From CALMEC01 sp963765105 (GTDB taxonomy: Bacteria; Actinomycetota; Thermoleophilia; Miltoncostaeales; Miltoncostaeaceae): a DNA stretch of 64,000 nucleotides. Position 1 is the stretch's first letter. Every line of letters starts with the position of its first letter. The position numbers and the translations under genes were made by a program. The notes under the pieces are model-generated. The model was not told where the DNA came from. It ran no database searches and saw only the letters and a list, made by a program, of their open reading frames with translations. The stretch spans positions 1-64,000 of the forward strand of contig CAVXUW010000001.1 of NCBI GenBank assembly GCA_963765105.1. Direction: 5' to 3'. Shown in pieces: positions 46,561-55,248 of the stretch.

Positions 46561-47225
46561 CAGCGCATCACCTCGGCGATCACGAGCATTTGGCCGGCAA
46601 AGGGCCGGAACGGCGAACGAAGGTAGAGCGGCGTCAAGAAGGTCAGATGACTGAAGCGCGACTTGAGCGAGAACGGCAGAAACCGCGCGTGACATGTCAC
46701 GACGCGAAAGCCTGCGGCGGTGACGGTGTCGCTGAGGGAGACGTCGGACAAGGGTGTCACGTGAGTGTAGTCGTCCCAGTAGGCGCCGGGACACAGACGG
46801 ATGTTGGGACCCATGAGGATGAGGCGTCCGCCCGGTCGAAGGACGCGGCGACAGCCGGCCAGTGTCTGGTCGATCTGCTCACGCGTCAGATGCTCGAGCA
46901 GGTTTGATGAGAACACCACATCGAACTCGTCCGGCCCAAACGCCGACGCCAGATCCGTGGCCGACAGTGTGCGCGTCTCGACACCATCCGCCGCGAACTC
47001 GTCGATTCGGGGGTTCATGTCAACGGCGACCCGTCGACGCGCGGTCACATTGTTGATAAAGGTGCAGTAGCCCGCGCCGACGTCCAACACGTCGGCGGCG
47101 TCCGTCCAATTGGCGGCGAGATGGGCGACGATGTGGGCCCAGACGCGGTCACGTCGCGGGTCCTCGCGAAAGCGCGTTGCGAAGTAGCGCTCGTTGTCGG
47201 TTTCGCTCTGGGTTTCGATCGGCAT
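46560..47225 (-). CDS. SAM-dependent methyltransferase
   Basis: A 221-aa class I methyltransferase. ADVLDVGAGYCTFINNV near 45 (SAM-binding loop), RVAVDMNPRIDEF, FDVVFSSNLLEHLTREQID near 98 and LRPGGRLILMGPNIR. Substrate unknown. Overlaps the GT2 gene by one base. The frame opens to 47294; ATG 47225 (MPIETQSETDNERYF) fits the family. Confidence 0.88.
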   Translation of the reverse strand: MPIETQSETDNERYFATRFREDPRRDRVWAHIVAHLAANWTDAADVLDVGAGYCTFINNVTARRRVAVDMNPRIDEFAADGVETRTLSATDLASAFGPDEFDVVFSSNLLEHLTREQIDQTLAGCRRVLRPGGRLILMGPNIRLCPGAYWDDYTHVTPLSDVSLSDTVTAAGFRVVTCHARFLPFSLKSRFSHLTFLTPLYLRSPFRPFAGQMLVIAEVMR

Positions 47226-47340
47226 CAGACCACATAGATTGCGGGACCTCGGCAACGGATCATAGTGATCCGGTTGAGGGGCGGGTTCCCTCAACCGCTC
47301 CCGCTGTCGTTCTCCCTCGGTCCGGGGGTAAGCTGCGCGC

Positions 47341-48435
47341 GTGGCAACGTCCGCTCACCGGCAGGCTCCGGTTCGACGGCGCGCGCTCATCGGAGCGACC
47401 GTCGGCCTGCCCATCAGCGCTCTGCTTTTGTGGTTGTCCCTGCGCAACACCGACCTTCCCCGTGCATGGAGCGTGCTGCGCGAGACCCGCCTGCCATGGG
47501 TGCTCGCGGCATTGGCAGGGGTCGGCGCGTTTTTCCTCGCCCAAGCGGCGCGCTGGCGCGTTCTTCTCCGTCCAGTGCGTGACGCATCCCTTCGTGAGGT
47601 CAGCGCGGTCGTGCTCGGAGCCGCGGCGATCAGCAACACGATTCCCGGTCGTCCGGGTGACCTCGCCCGTATCTGGTGGGTTGCGTCGACCACGGGCAAG
47701 AGCCCGGTTCGGGCCGCCAGCACCGTTGCGCTGGACCGCATTGCGGACATCGTCGTTCTCGTCGGCGCGCTCGCCGTTGCTGCAAGCCAAAGCCCCCCGC
47801 GACGGGGCATCGCGGGCGTGCTCATCGCCTCGTCGATCGTGAGCGTCGTCCTCGTTCTCGCGCTCGTGGCCTCCTTCCTCTACGTCCATTCCGAGCGCGG
47901 CCGCGCACGTGCGGAGTCGGACCCGCATCGGGGGCGGGGGCGGCAGCTGCTGTCGGTGTTCCTGCGCGGCCTTACCGAGGTCTCCCCACGTGAGGCGCTG
48001 GTCGTCCTCGGCTGCACCGGCCTGGCGTGGCTCAGCTTCGGCCTCGGAGCGTGGGCGTCAGCGCAGGCGTTGGGGGTGTCCCTCTCACCCCTTGCCGTCG
48101 TGATGCTCACGACAACGATCAATCTCGGCACGGCAATCCCATCGTCGCCCGGTTTCGTCGGGACCTATCAATGGCTCACCATCGCGACGCTCGAGCCCTA
48201 CGGGATCACGCGCGACACTGCCTTTGCCTACTCGCTCCTACTGCACGCCTTGATGCTGGTTCCCGCCACGGTGATCGGCTACGCGCTCACCGGCGCACTT
48301 CTGCGCCGCGGTCTCGCCCCCGTCGACGAGGTCCTCCCAACAACAACGGATGCGCTCGCCGTACCCTTGGCGGTCCATCTCGCCTCACGCGACGCAGAGG
48401 CGCTCTCCTCTGATGCGGGCGGCCGCATGCCCTAG
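47341..48435 (+). CDS. Flippase-like integral membrane protein (LPG synthase TM region family)
   Basis: A 364-aa membrane protein, GTG start. Eight or so helices and the hallmark loops of the UPF0104/AglD-like family: LGAAAISNTIPGRPGDLARIWWVA near 100, VALDRIADIVVLVGAL near 128, and TTTINLGTAIPSSPGFVGTYQWLTIATLEPYGI near 258. Members are linked to lipid-linked sugar transport or flipping. Divergent from the methyltransferase/GT2 pair. Confidence 0.85.
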   Translation: MATSAHRQAPVRRRALIGATVGLPISALLLWLSLRNTDLPRAWSVLRETRLPWVLAALAGVGAFFLAQAARWRVLLRPVRDASLREVSAVVLGAAAISNTIPGRPGDLARIWWVASTTGKSPVRAASTVALDRIADIVVLVGALAVAASQSPPRRGIAGVLIASSIVSVVLVLALVASFLYVHSERGRARAESDPHRGRGRQLLSVFLRGLTEVSPREALVVLGCTGLAWLSFGLGAWASAQALGVSLSPLAVVMLTTTINLGTAIPSSPGFVGTYQWLTIATLEPYGITRDTAFAYSLLLHALMLVPATVIGYALTGALLRRGLAPVDEVLPTTTDALAVPLAVHLASRDAEALSSDAGGRMP

Positions 48436-48453
48436 CCGGGCGCTGCGTTCGTG

Positions 48454-50442
48454 TCAGCGAAGAGATCGAAGGTCGGCCGCGAAGGCCGGGGTGTCGTTCA
48501 GGATCTGGCGGGCGAGGAACCGTGAGCCGTTGATGTTCAGGTGGCTCAGATCGCGAAACATCAGCCGCCCATCGATCGTCATTTCACACGTGTCCTCATC
48601 GCAGAAGTACTGGGCGGTGCTCAGCATCCGGGTGTTGGGCACCTGTCCAACGACGCGACGAAGCACCGGCAGGTATGCGTCGTATCGCGCACGGAATGCA
48701 TCGGCTGGCTGTGAGCACTTGGGAGGCAAAACGAGGCCGCGGCGGTACTTGCAGCTGAAGGGCTCGAAGGGGAAGTCAGGGGTGTCGTCGGGAACGAAGA
48801 CCGCCTTGCCCGAGCGCGATACCAGGGTGAGCGTCTCGGTCAGCTCTGCCTCCGGAACCCCGCGGCCACCCCAGTAGGCGTTGATGACGACGGTCGAAAT
48901 CGACGGGCTCGCCGTCACCACATCGAGAATGCGCGCGAACTGCGGGTTCGACTTGACCGGCAAGCCGTCAACGATGTAGTAGGCGACGTTTGCGTCGGGC
49001 AAGGAGTCGGCAAGGCCCAAGAAGAGATGCTCGGCGTGGCTGTCGCCGATCAGGACCAGGTCGATGTTCGGGTCGGGTTTCGACTGTTGGCAGCGAAGGA
49101 TCCCCTCCCAGTTGAGTGACTGGTCACGGATCTCCCGGGGGGTGCACGTGAAGTTGTGATCGCGGACGTATGAATGGAACTCCACGTGCCCGATGTCGCC
49201 TTGGTGGGCGATGGGGATCTGGCCCGATTCGTAGCGCGGAGTCCAGTAGTGCGTCGCTGCCCACCCAATGCTGGACGCCACAAGGAGCGACGGGGCAACA
49301 ACCCCAACCGCGACGGCAACCCCCCGTGCGCGACTCGACACTTCAAGCCGCCTCAGCGGGTCCTCGACCCAGCGATACGAGGCGAGAGCGGGCAGAACCG
49401 ACAGCAGCGCGGCGACGAGCGGCGCCCACTCGTATTGGGGCCACAGGACTTTCGCGAACACGATCGGCGGCCAATGCCAAAGGTAGAGCGAGTAGGACCA
49501 GTCACCGATCTTGACCATCGGGCGACTGGCCAGGAGCGGGTTTGTCACACTGCCTGGGATGCCACCCGCAACCAGGAGCAGGCCGGTAGCCGCCACCGGA
49601 AGCAGTGCCCACGGGCCTGGGAAAGTGGTCGTGCTGGTAATGACGAAAAGAGACAGTGCGAGGAGCGCGAGTCCCGCCACGCCGAGGAGCGAAGCGAGGC
49701 GCCGTGATCCCCCCTTGACTGCCAGTGGAGCAAGCGCCAACAGTGCTCCGACACCAAATTCCCAGGCCCGATTCACCGGACCGTAGAAGCCAAACCAGAA
49801 CTCCCCCCGTCCGTTGCCCAGGAGCCCGGCCGCGTGAAGGCTCGCCGCAAGGAAGGACCCAGCCGTTACCATGCCAACGAGCACGACGGGGGCGAATCGA
49901 AAGCGTGCACTGCGCAGGAGGAGCCAACCGAGGGCGAGGATCGCTGGGAATACGAAGTAGAACTGCTCCTCAACCGAAAGTGACCAAGTGTTGAGCAGCG
50001 GGTTGGACTCGGCCGGCGCATCGAAGTAGTCGCCCGTGCTCTTCGCGATGGCCCAGTTGGCGCTGAACAACATCGCGCCAGCCGCCGTCTTGGATGCGAC
50101 CTGCTGCGACCCCAGCGGCGAGAGCACTAGTGAGGCAAGCACCATCGTTGCGGCCACCAGGACCGCGAGCGCGGGAACGAGCCGCTTGAAGCGGCGGATG
50201 TAGAAGCGCGCGAAACGGATGCGACCCTGTTTTAGCCACTCGCGCTGCAACATGCCGGTGATCACGAAGCCGGAGATCACGAAGAACGTGTCGACGCCGA
50301 TGAAGCCGCCGGGGACCGACAGGCCGGCGTGGAAGGCAATCACGACAAGCACGGAGATGGCTCGAAGGCCCTGGATGTCGAGCCGCCGGTTGGGTGCCCC
50401 CGAAGTCGGCGGACTAGACACGGGTCGCTCCCATTCGCCCAT
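48454..50442 (-). CDS. Membrane acyltransferase fused to SGNH domain (OafA-like)
   Basis: A 662-aa protein. N-terminal Acyl_transf_3 domain with RLDIQGLRAISVLVVIAFHAG (catalytic His near 38), FFVISGFVITGML, ten membrane helices, and GDWSYSLYLWHWPPIVF near 310. The C-terminal SGNH domain has LIGDSHAEHLFLG near 465 and RDLSHLNINGSRFLAR near 640, carrying the Asp-x-x-His dyad. Such enzymes O-acylate surface polysaccharides. Starts 7 bases after the big membrane gene. Confidence 0.92.
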   Translation of the reverse strand: MGEWERPVSSPPTSGAPNRRLDIQGLRAISVLVVIAFHAGLSVPGGFIGVDTFFVISGFVITGMLQREWLKQGRIRFARFYIRRFKRLVPALAVLVAATMVLASLVLSPLGSQQVASKTAAGAMLFSANWAIAKSTGDYFDAPAESNPLLNTWSLSVEEQFYFVFPAILALGWLLLRSARFRFAPVVLVGMVTAGSFLAASLHAAGLLGNGRGEFWFGFYGPVNRAWEFGVGALLALAPLAVKGGSRRLASLLGVAGLALLALSLFVITSTTTFPGPWALLPVAATGLLLVAGGIPGSVTNPLLASRPMVKIGDWSYSLYLWHWPPIVFAKVLWPQYEWAPLVAALLSVLPALASYRWVEDPLRRLEVSSRARGVAVAVGVVAPSLLVASSIGWAATHYWTPRYESGQIPIAHQGDIGHVEFHSYVRDHNFTCTPREIRDQSLNWEGILRCQQSKPDPNIDLVLIGDSHAEHLFLGLADSLPDANVAYYIVDGLPVKSNPQFARILDVVTASPSISTVVINAYWGGRGVPEAELTETLTLVSRSGKAVFVPDDTPDFPFEPFSCKYRRGLVLPPKCSQPADAFRARYDAYLPVLRRVVGQVPNTRMLSTAQYFCDEDTCEMTIDGRLMFRDLSHLNINGSRFLARQILNDTPAFAADLRSLR

Positions 50443-50448
50443 TTCTCA

Positions 50449-52725
50449 TCATCGTGGGAGTCCCGGGTCCTCGAGTTCGATCCTGCTCGCGCGGACGATC
50501 CGCCGGTCGGACATCAGCGCGGTGGCGCCCTCGACGGTGAAGCTGAACCGCACGCGACCTGACCCCAGCCGAAGGTTCTGCGTGACGATCGTCTCGGCGC
50601 CGGGAGGGAGCGCCGCCCGCTTTCGGCTGCCATCCGGGCCAACGATGGAGATCGTCACCTCGGAAGACGCGCTGTTGATCAGGGTGATCCGCGAGGTGAC
50701 GGGCCGATCTCCCGTGAGATCGTTCTGCAGAAAGAACGATCCGCGACGATCGAGCCAGCGGCTGTAGCTGACACCGTCTGCCTCCGGGCCACTCACGCCG
50801 TCGCCAGGCACGAAATACACGGGATTGACGTTTCGGTCGCAGTACGCAGCCCTCTCGCTCGCCGGCACATCGTCGTCGGCACCAAGCGGCGCGAGGGGGA
50901 AGAAGAAGCGTCGCCCTTCCTCGCTGACGATGGGCGCGTTTCCCGAGGCTTTGGTCAACTGGTCGCGAATCGTTGCGGGGTCGGCGTAGCCCGCTCCGTC
51001 CATCCAGATCCCGGCAAAGCCACAGCGCTGAAGGACGCGTGTCTTCTTTTCGATACCAATCCCGGCGAGACGTTCGAGCCACTTGCCTTCGCGTCCGCGG
51101 ATCGCCCCGTAGCTCCACCGAAGATGGTCGGAGTGGAGGTAGCCGATCGCACTGTCGTAGTCACTCATCGCACCGGGTCCGGCGCTCTCGGGGAACTGTT
51201 GCTCAGGGAGGGTGTAGATAGCGGCGCCGCGCTGAACACGTGACTCGATCTGCGTAACAAATCGTTCCTCCGACTCCCACTTCTTTTTCGCGCCCTCGTA
51301 GTGGGCGGCGTCGAGCCGGTTGCCGGTCTGATCGTAGAGACCGATCGCCACGACACCAATAAGGACGAGGGGGTAGGCCCAACGCGCGTTGCCCCGGGCC
51401 CGAGCGCGTGCGAAGACACCATCAAGGGCAAAGGCGATTGCGGCCAAGCCGCAGAAGGTGATGACCACGCTGATGCGGCCGAGTCCTCTCAATGCCGGGT
51501 GCACGAGTATCGAGAAGAGGCCATTCCCACCACCGATCGTGCCGAAGAGGAAGGCGGTTGCGGCACAGATCACGAGTGGCCCGTAGCGCCGGCGGCGGCT
51601 GACGCTGACGCCACGAGTCAACGCGATGAGCGCGACGGCAACCAATAGGGCGAGGCCCAGATTGCCGACAAGACCGATGTAAGCACCGTCTTCGCCAGCG
51701 AACTTGAGGCTCGTCTCCTCGCGGAAGGTCGCGCCGACTCGCGCAGCGGGCCCGAAGTTGTGGAACGGAGGTGGCAACACCATGTGCATGAGCGTGAGAC
51801 CGTAGATCTCGCTTTCGTTCGCGAAACGAACAGGCACCTCGGTGTTTGCCCCTTCGCTCCACCTTTGGAGAAGAGTCGGCGAAGTATTGATCGCGATGAC
51901 AAACACAATCAGGAACATGGCTACCAGCCCGCCTGCCGCGACCCGGAACTTCCGCTGCACTAGAAGTGTGGCGACGCCAACAGCCAGCAAGACGAGCGTG
52001 AACGATGCAAGGTAGAGCCCTGTCGACGCAATCGCGGCGCAGGTTGCGACGGTGGTGACGTTTCTCCGCGTCAACCAGTTACGCGGTCGTCGAGACAACG
52101 TCGCTGGTGAGAAGATCGCGACACCGTTCATCAGGCGCACAACGAGCAAGATGGCAAATGGGAGAGCGTAGTAGCCGATCAATAGCAACCAACCACTCGA
52201 GCGAAAGTGGTAGGAGATAAAGGCGTACAGAAGGCCGGCTGCCGCACCTGACCAAAGCGATACACCCAGGCGGCGGAGCGCGATGAACGCGCAGACGGCG
52301 CAGAGGGGATATGTCAGGAGCACCCAGAGGTTGACAGTGATCGCAAAGTCGGGAGAGAACCAGGAGATGAACCGAATGAGAAGCAGATTGAGATTGTCGG
52401 CACCAAGGGGGTAGTCGAAGAAGGTGAGATCTTTGGGGTAACCAAGAAGCGGATTCCTGAGATACCCGCCGTTTTCATCGATCGCCTTGGTCAGCATGTT
52501 GTAGAAGGTGCCGTCACCGACCTGGAACTCCGGGATGCGCAGCGATGTTTCCCAACGACGAAGGGTGATCCAGGCAACGATTAAGCTGACGACAGCCAAG
52601 CCAGAGGCCACCCGAACGTCGGCGGACGTCAGAAAACGGTGAAGCCAACCAACTTCATCGCCTCGCTTTGCTGACGGACGGCCCTCACGGGTCCGCGGCG
52701 GAGCCGGGCCAGAGGGGTCGCTCAC
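50449..52725 (-). CDS. Large polytopic membrane protein, GT-C/YfhO-like
   Basis: A 758-aa protein with about 12 membrane helices in the first 430 residues. The first extracytoplasmic loop (VGDGTFYNMLTKAIDENGGYLRNPLLGYPKDLTFFDYPLGADN) has the acidic character of GT-C enzymes or YfhO-like proteins. The long C-terminal part (from ~450) is extracytoplasmic and ends in a beta-sandwich-like segment. No family call is certain; a lipid-linked-sugar glycosyltransferase that decorates the glycan is the likeliest role. Cotranscribed with the acyltransferase. Confidence 0.6.
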   Translation of the reverse strand: MSDPSGPAPPRTREGRPSAKRGDEVGWLHRFLTSADVRVASGLAVVSLIVAWITLRRWETSLRIPEFQVGDGTFYNMLTKAIDENGGYLRNPLLGYPKDLTFFDYPLGADNLNLLLIRFISWFSPDFAITVNLWVLLTYPLCAVCAFIALRRLGVSLWSGAAAGLLYAFISYHFRSSGWLLLIGYYALPFAILLVVRLMNGVAIFSPATLSRRPRNWLTRRNVTTVATCAAIASTGLYLASFTLVLLAVGVATLLVQRKFRVAAGGLVAMFLIVFVIAINTSPTLLQRWSEGANTEVPVRFANESEIYGLTLMHMVLPPPFHNFGPAARVGATFREETSLKFAGEDGAYIGLVGNLGLALLVAVALIALTRGVSVSRRRRYGPLVICAATAFLFGTIGGGNGLFSILVHPALRGLGRISVVITFCGLAAIAFALDGVFARARARGNARWAYPLVLIGVVAIGLYDQTGNRLDAAHYEGAKKKWESEERFVTQIESRVQRGAAIYTLPEQQFPESAGPGAMSDYDSAIGYLHSDHLRWSYGAIRGREGKWLERLAGIGIEKKTRVLQRCGFAGIWMDGAGYADPATIRDQLTKASGNAPIVSEEGRRFFFPLAPLGADDDVPASERAAYCDRNVNPVYFVPGDGVSGPEADGVSYSRWLDRRGSFFLQNDLTGDRPVTSRITLINSASSEVTISIVGPDGSRKRAALPPGAETIVTQNLRLGSGRVRFSFTVEGATALMSDRRIVRASRIELEDPGLPR

Positions 52726-53218
52726 GTTGCCAACCCCGTTGAGCGGCGCCGGGTCTTTCGGAGTGGCGGAACCGGAAGCTTCACCGCGCTAGCCTACTTT
52801 GCGCGCTCGACGCAGGCCGGACGAACGCCACGTTTCCATGAGCTCCGTTTGCGTGTAGCCGCGTCGTCAGCACCCGAGCGCGTCACAACCCGAGCGGTGG
52901 TGGCTCGACGCGCAGCATGACACCAAGTTCACGTTCATCGTCGTTGAAGCCTTAGTCACGGGGGACCCAGGGTGGGGTCAACGTCAATTTCGATGGACTA
53001 CGGACTGCCGTTGCGTAGGTGATTGGGCACGGGCAGACGGACGAGCTGCCACGCGTTGATTCCCGGTTGGGCCTTGAGCACACCCAACGTGCCCCGGAAA
53101 CCGCACAGGTGGGGAGTCGGTGTTCCAGGTCGGGCCCATTGGTCGCGATCACGACGGCGGCTTTCGGCTCGGTTGTTTCCAGTTGAATTCGAGCGCGGGC
53201 GCTGGTCCAGCGGTACGA
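52726..53218. other. Long gap upstream of the insertion elements
   Basis: About 490 bases without a convincing gene. The left part should hold the promoter of the large membrane protein (start 52725). The right part is probably the decayed 5' side of the ISL3-family element; I could not recognise its N-terminal coding sequence or its left terminal repeat. Short open frames here have no family features. Confidence 0.4.
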
Positions 53219-53342
53219 CGCTCGGGCACCGGGGCCGCAAGCGTGATCCGCTCTACAAGATCCGGAAGCTCTTGCTCAAAGGCGCTGAACGGCTCGACGG
53301 GATGGGCCTTGACCGGATGCTTTTGGAGATGCGCCTCTGCGA
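53219..53342 (+). pseudogene. ISL3-family transposase, 5' fragment before the insertion
   Basis: Reads TLGHRGRKRDPLYKIRKLLLKGAERLDGMGLDRMLLEMRLC, a central segment of ISL3 (IS1165/IS1096-like) transposases. It stops at the insertion of the IS256-type element. The last eight bases, CTCTGCGA (53335-53342), are repeated right after that element, and joining the two copies restores the frame into the 3' fragment at 54735. Sequence further upstream is not recognisable as transposase, so the 5' part is lost or scrambled. Confidence 0.8.
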
Positions 53343-54734
53343 GGTGGTGCGCGGATTTCTGTGTATGCCTGACTGGCTGTGGCCTGTTGAGGTCGTGACC
53401 GGTCGGCGTAGCCGCGGCGGAGCGATTCCGGCAGGAGCGGCCAGGAAGGAGCACCCGTGATGGGCGATATGGATGTCCAGATATCCCGGACGAGCTGATC
53501 GATCAGCTGTTGGGGAGTGCCGGGGCCGGAGCAGCTGACCGGCCGGATGGGTTGATCAACCAGCTGCGTAAGCGGCTGATCGAGCGGGCGGCCGGCGCCG
53601 AGCTGGAGCAGCATCTCGGCTACCCGCCCGGTGGCAGGCCGCCGGAGGCGCAGCCGAACCGGCGCAACGGGCGCCGGCCGAAGACGCTGCGGACGGTCGA
53701 TGGGCCGTTGACGGTCGAGATGCCCGCGTGACCGGGCGGGTGAGTTCGAGCCGCGGGTCGTGCCGAAGCACGCCCGCTCGCTTCGACGGCTTCGACGACC
53801 AGATCCTCGCCCTGTACGCCGGCGGGATGACGACCCGCGAGATCCGGCGCCACCTGCGCGAGCTGTACGGCGTCGACGTCTCGGACGGGCTGATCGCGAG
53901 GTGACCGCCTCGATCCAGGACGACGTGCGAGCGTGGCAGGCACGGCCGCTCGAGGAGCTGTACGTCGTCGTCTACCTGGACGCGATGCAGGTCTCGATCC
54001 GCGATCAGCAGGTCGTCCGCAAGAAGGCCGTCTACGTCGCGATCGGTGTCAACGCTCGAGGGTGAACGCGACTGTCCTCGGCCTGTGGATCGAAAAGACC
54101 GAAGGCGCCCGGTTCTGGACGAGCGTGCTGACCGAACCTGCAAAACCGCGGCGTCAATGACATCCTCGTCTGTCTGCACCGACGGCCTCGCCGGCTTCCC
54201 GGAAGCGATCGACGCGGTGTTCCCGCAACGCGATCAACCAGACCTGCATCGTCCACGTCGTCCGCCAGTCCCTGCGGTACTTGTCCTGGCAAGACCGCAA
54301 GACGCTGCGCCGCCGAACTGCGACGCATCTACACCGCCCCTGATGCCGAAGCCGCCCGCCGGTGCTCGAACGAGCTCGAGGCCGAATGGGCCGACAACCC
54401 CAGCCGCCAAAACGCGCACTCGCGGTCTGGGACCGCGCGTGGGAGCAGGATCATCCCCGTTCCTCGCCTTCCCCGACGAGATCCGCAGGATCATCTACAC
54501 AACCAACGCGGTCGAGAGCCTGCACTCCCAGATCCGAAAGACGATCAAAACCAGAGGCCAGTTCCCCAACGACGACGCCGCCCTCCGACTCATCTGGCTC
54601 GCGATCACCGCGCGAAAACCAGCTGGCGCACCTGCTACAACTGGAGCACGGCGATGGCATCCTCCGCATCCACTTCGAAGACCGCATCCCCAAATGAACA
54701 ATCAAACGGCATATACGAAAAAGCGCGCACCCTC
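53343..54734 (+). mobile_element. IS256-family insertion sequence, 1392 bp, with terminal repeats and 8-bp target duplication
   Basis: Left end GGTGGTGCGCGGATTTCTG and the reverse complement of the right end GAGGGTGCGCGCTTTTTCG form imperfect inverted repeats, about 20 of 27 positions matching (through TATGCC). CTCTGCGA flanks both sides (53335-53342 and 54735-54742), an 8-bp target duplication as expected for IS256. It contains one transposase gene in plus orientation. The target is an ISL3-type transposase gene, so this is a nested insertion. Confidence 0.85.
53460..54697 (+). pseudogene. IS256-family (mutator-type) transposase, multiply frameshifted
   Basis: A DDE transposase of about 410 codons spread over three frames. 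Pieces in order: DELIDQLLGSAGA and LERAAGAELEQHLGYPPGG near 53490-53640, NRRNGRRPKTLRTVDGPLTVEMP to 53730, ILALYAGGMTTREIRRHL near 53810, YVVVYLDAMQVSIRD near 53960 (first Asp), TDGLAGFPEAIDAVFPQ near 54180 (second Asp), FLAFPDEIRRIIYTTNAVESLHSQIRKTIKTRGQFPND near 54460 (Glu), and ILRIHFEDRIPK at the end. At least six indels. All three catalytic residues survive, so the damage may be recent or technical. Confidence 0.85.
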
Positions 54735-55121
54735 CTCTGCGACCCAGACGGCGACGTCACCGGCGCGTGGGCGCGAAGGAATCCGTGAGAGACATCTACC
54801 CGACCGACAACCGAGGCGACGCCGAGCTGCGTCTCGACAAGGCCATCGAGGGCGGTCGCGCCGACTGGGTCGATGAGATCCGCTCGCTCGGCAGAACCCC
54901 TCCACCGATGGCGCACAGAGATCTTGAACCACCAACTGACGGGAGCGTCGAACGGGCCGACCGAGGGCCTGAACCCCCTCGTCAAGAAGGTCAAACGCGC
55001 AGGCAACGGCTTCCGCTGCTTCACCAACTACCGGCGGCGCGTCCTACTGCACGCCGGGGGCTGCGACTGGCCCGCCATCAGACCCGCACCACCCAGGATC
55101 CGAACACGCCAACCCCACTAA
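54735..55121 (+). pseudogene. ISL3-family transposase, 3' fragment after the insertion
   Basis: Continues the interrupted ISL3 gene: LCDPDGDVTGAWA, KESVRDIYPTDNRGDAELRLDKAIEGGRADWVDEIRSLGRT, then HRWRTEILNHQLTGASNGPTEGLNPLVKKVKRAGNGFRCFTNYRRRVLLHAGG and a stop at 55121. Two frameshifts (about 54772 and 54900). The NGxxEGxNxxVKxxKR block is the DDE_Tnp_ISL3 C-terminus. Just after the stop, the text ACCGGAAGAGCC (to 55132) resembles an ISL3 right end. Confidence 0.82.
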
Positions 55122-55248
55122 AACCGGAAGAGCCCGTTTACATAATGCTCACGCACTCATTACAACTAAAGAGCGACCGAATTGGTGTTCGGCTGTAGCG
55201 TTGTCGAATTTGCTCACGCGACAAGTGGGCGCTTCCTCGGGAGCTAGA

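Noticed and set aside
52970..52985. GTGGGGTCAACG as a left terminal repeat matching the ISL3 right end
   Set aside because: Only about seven consecutive bases agree with the inward right-end sequence, and the outer bases do not; not enough to call an end.
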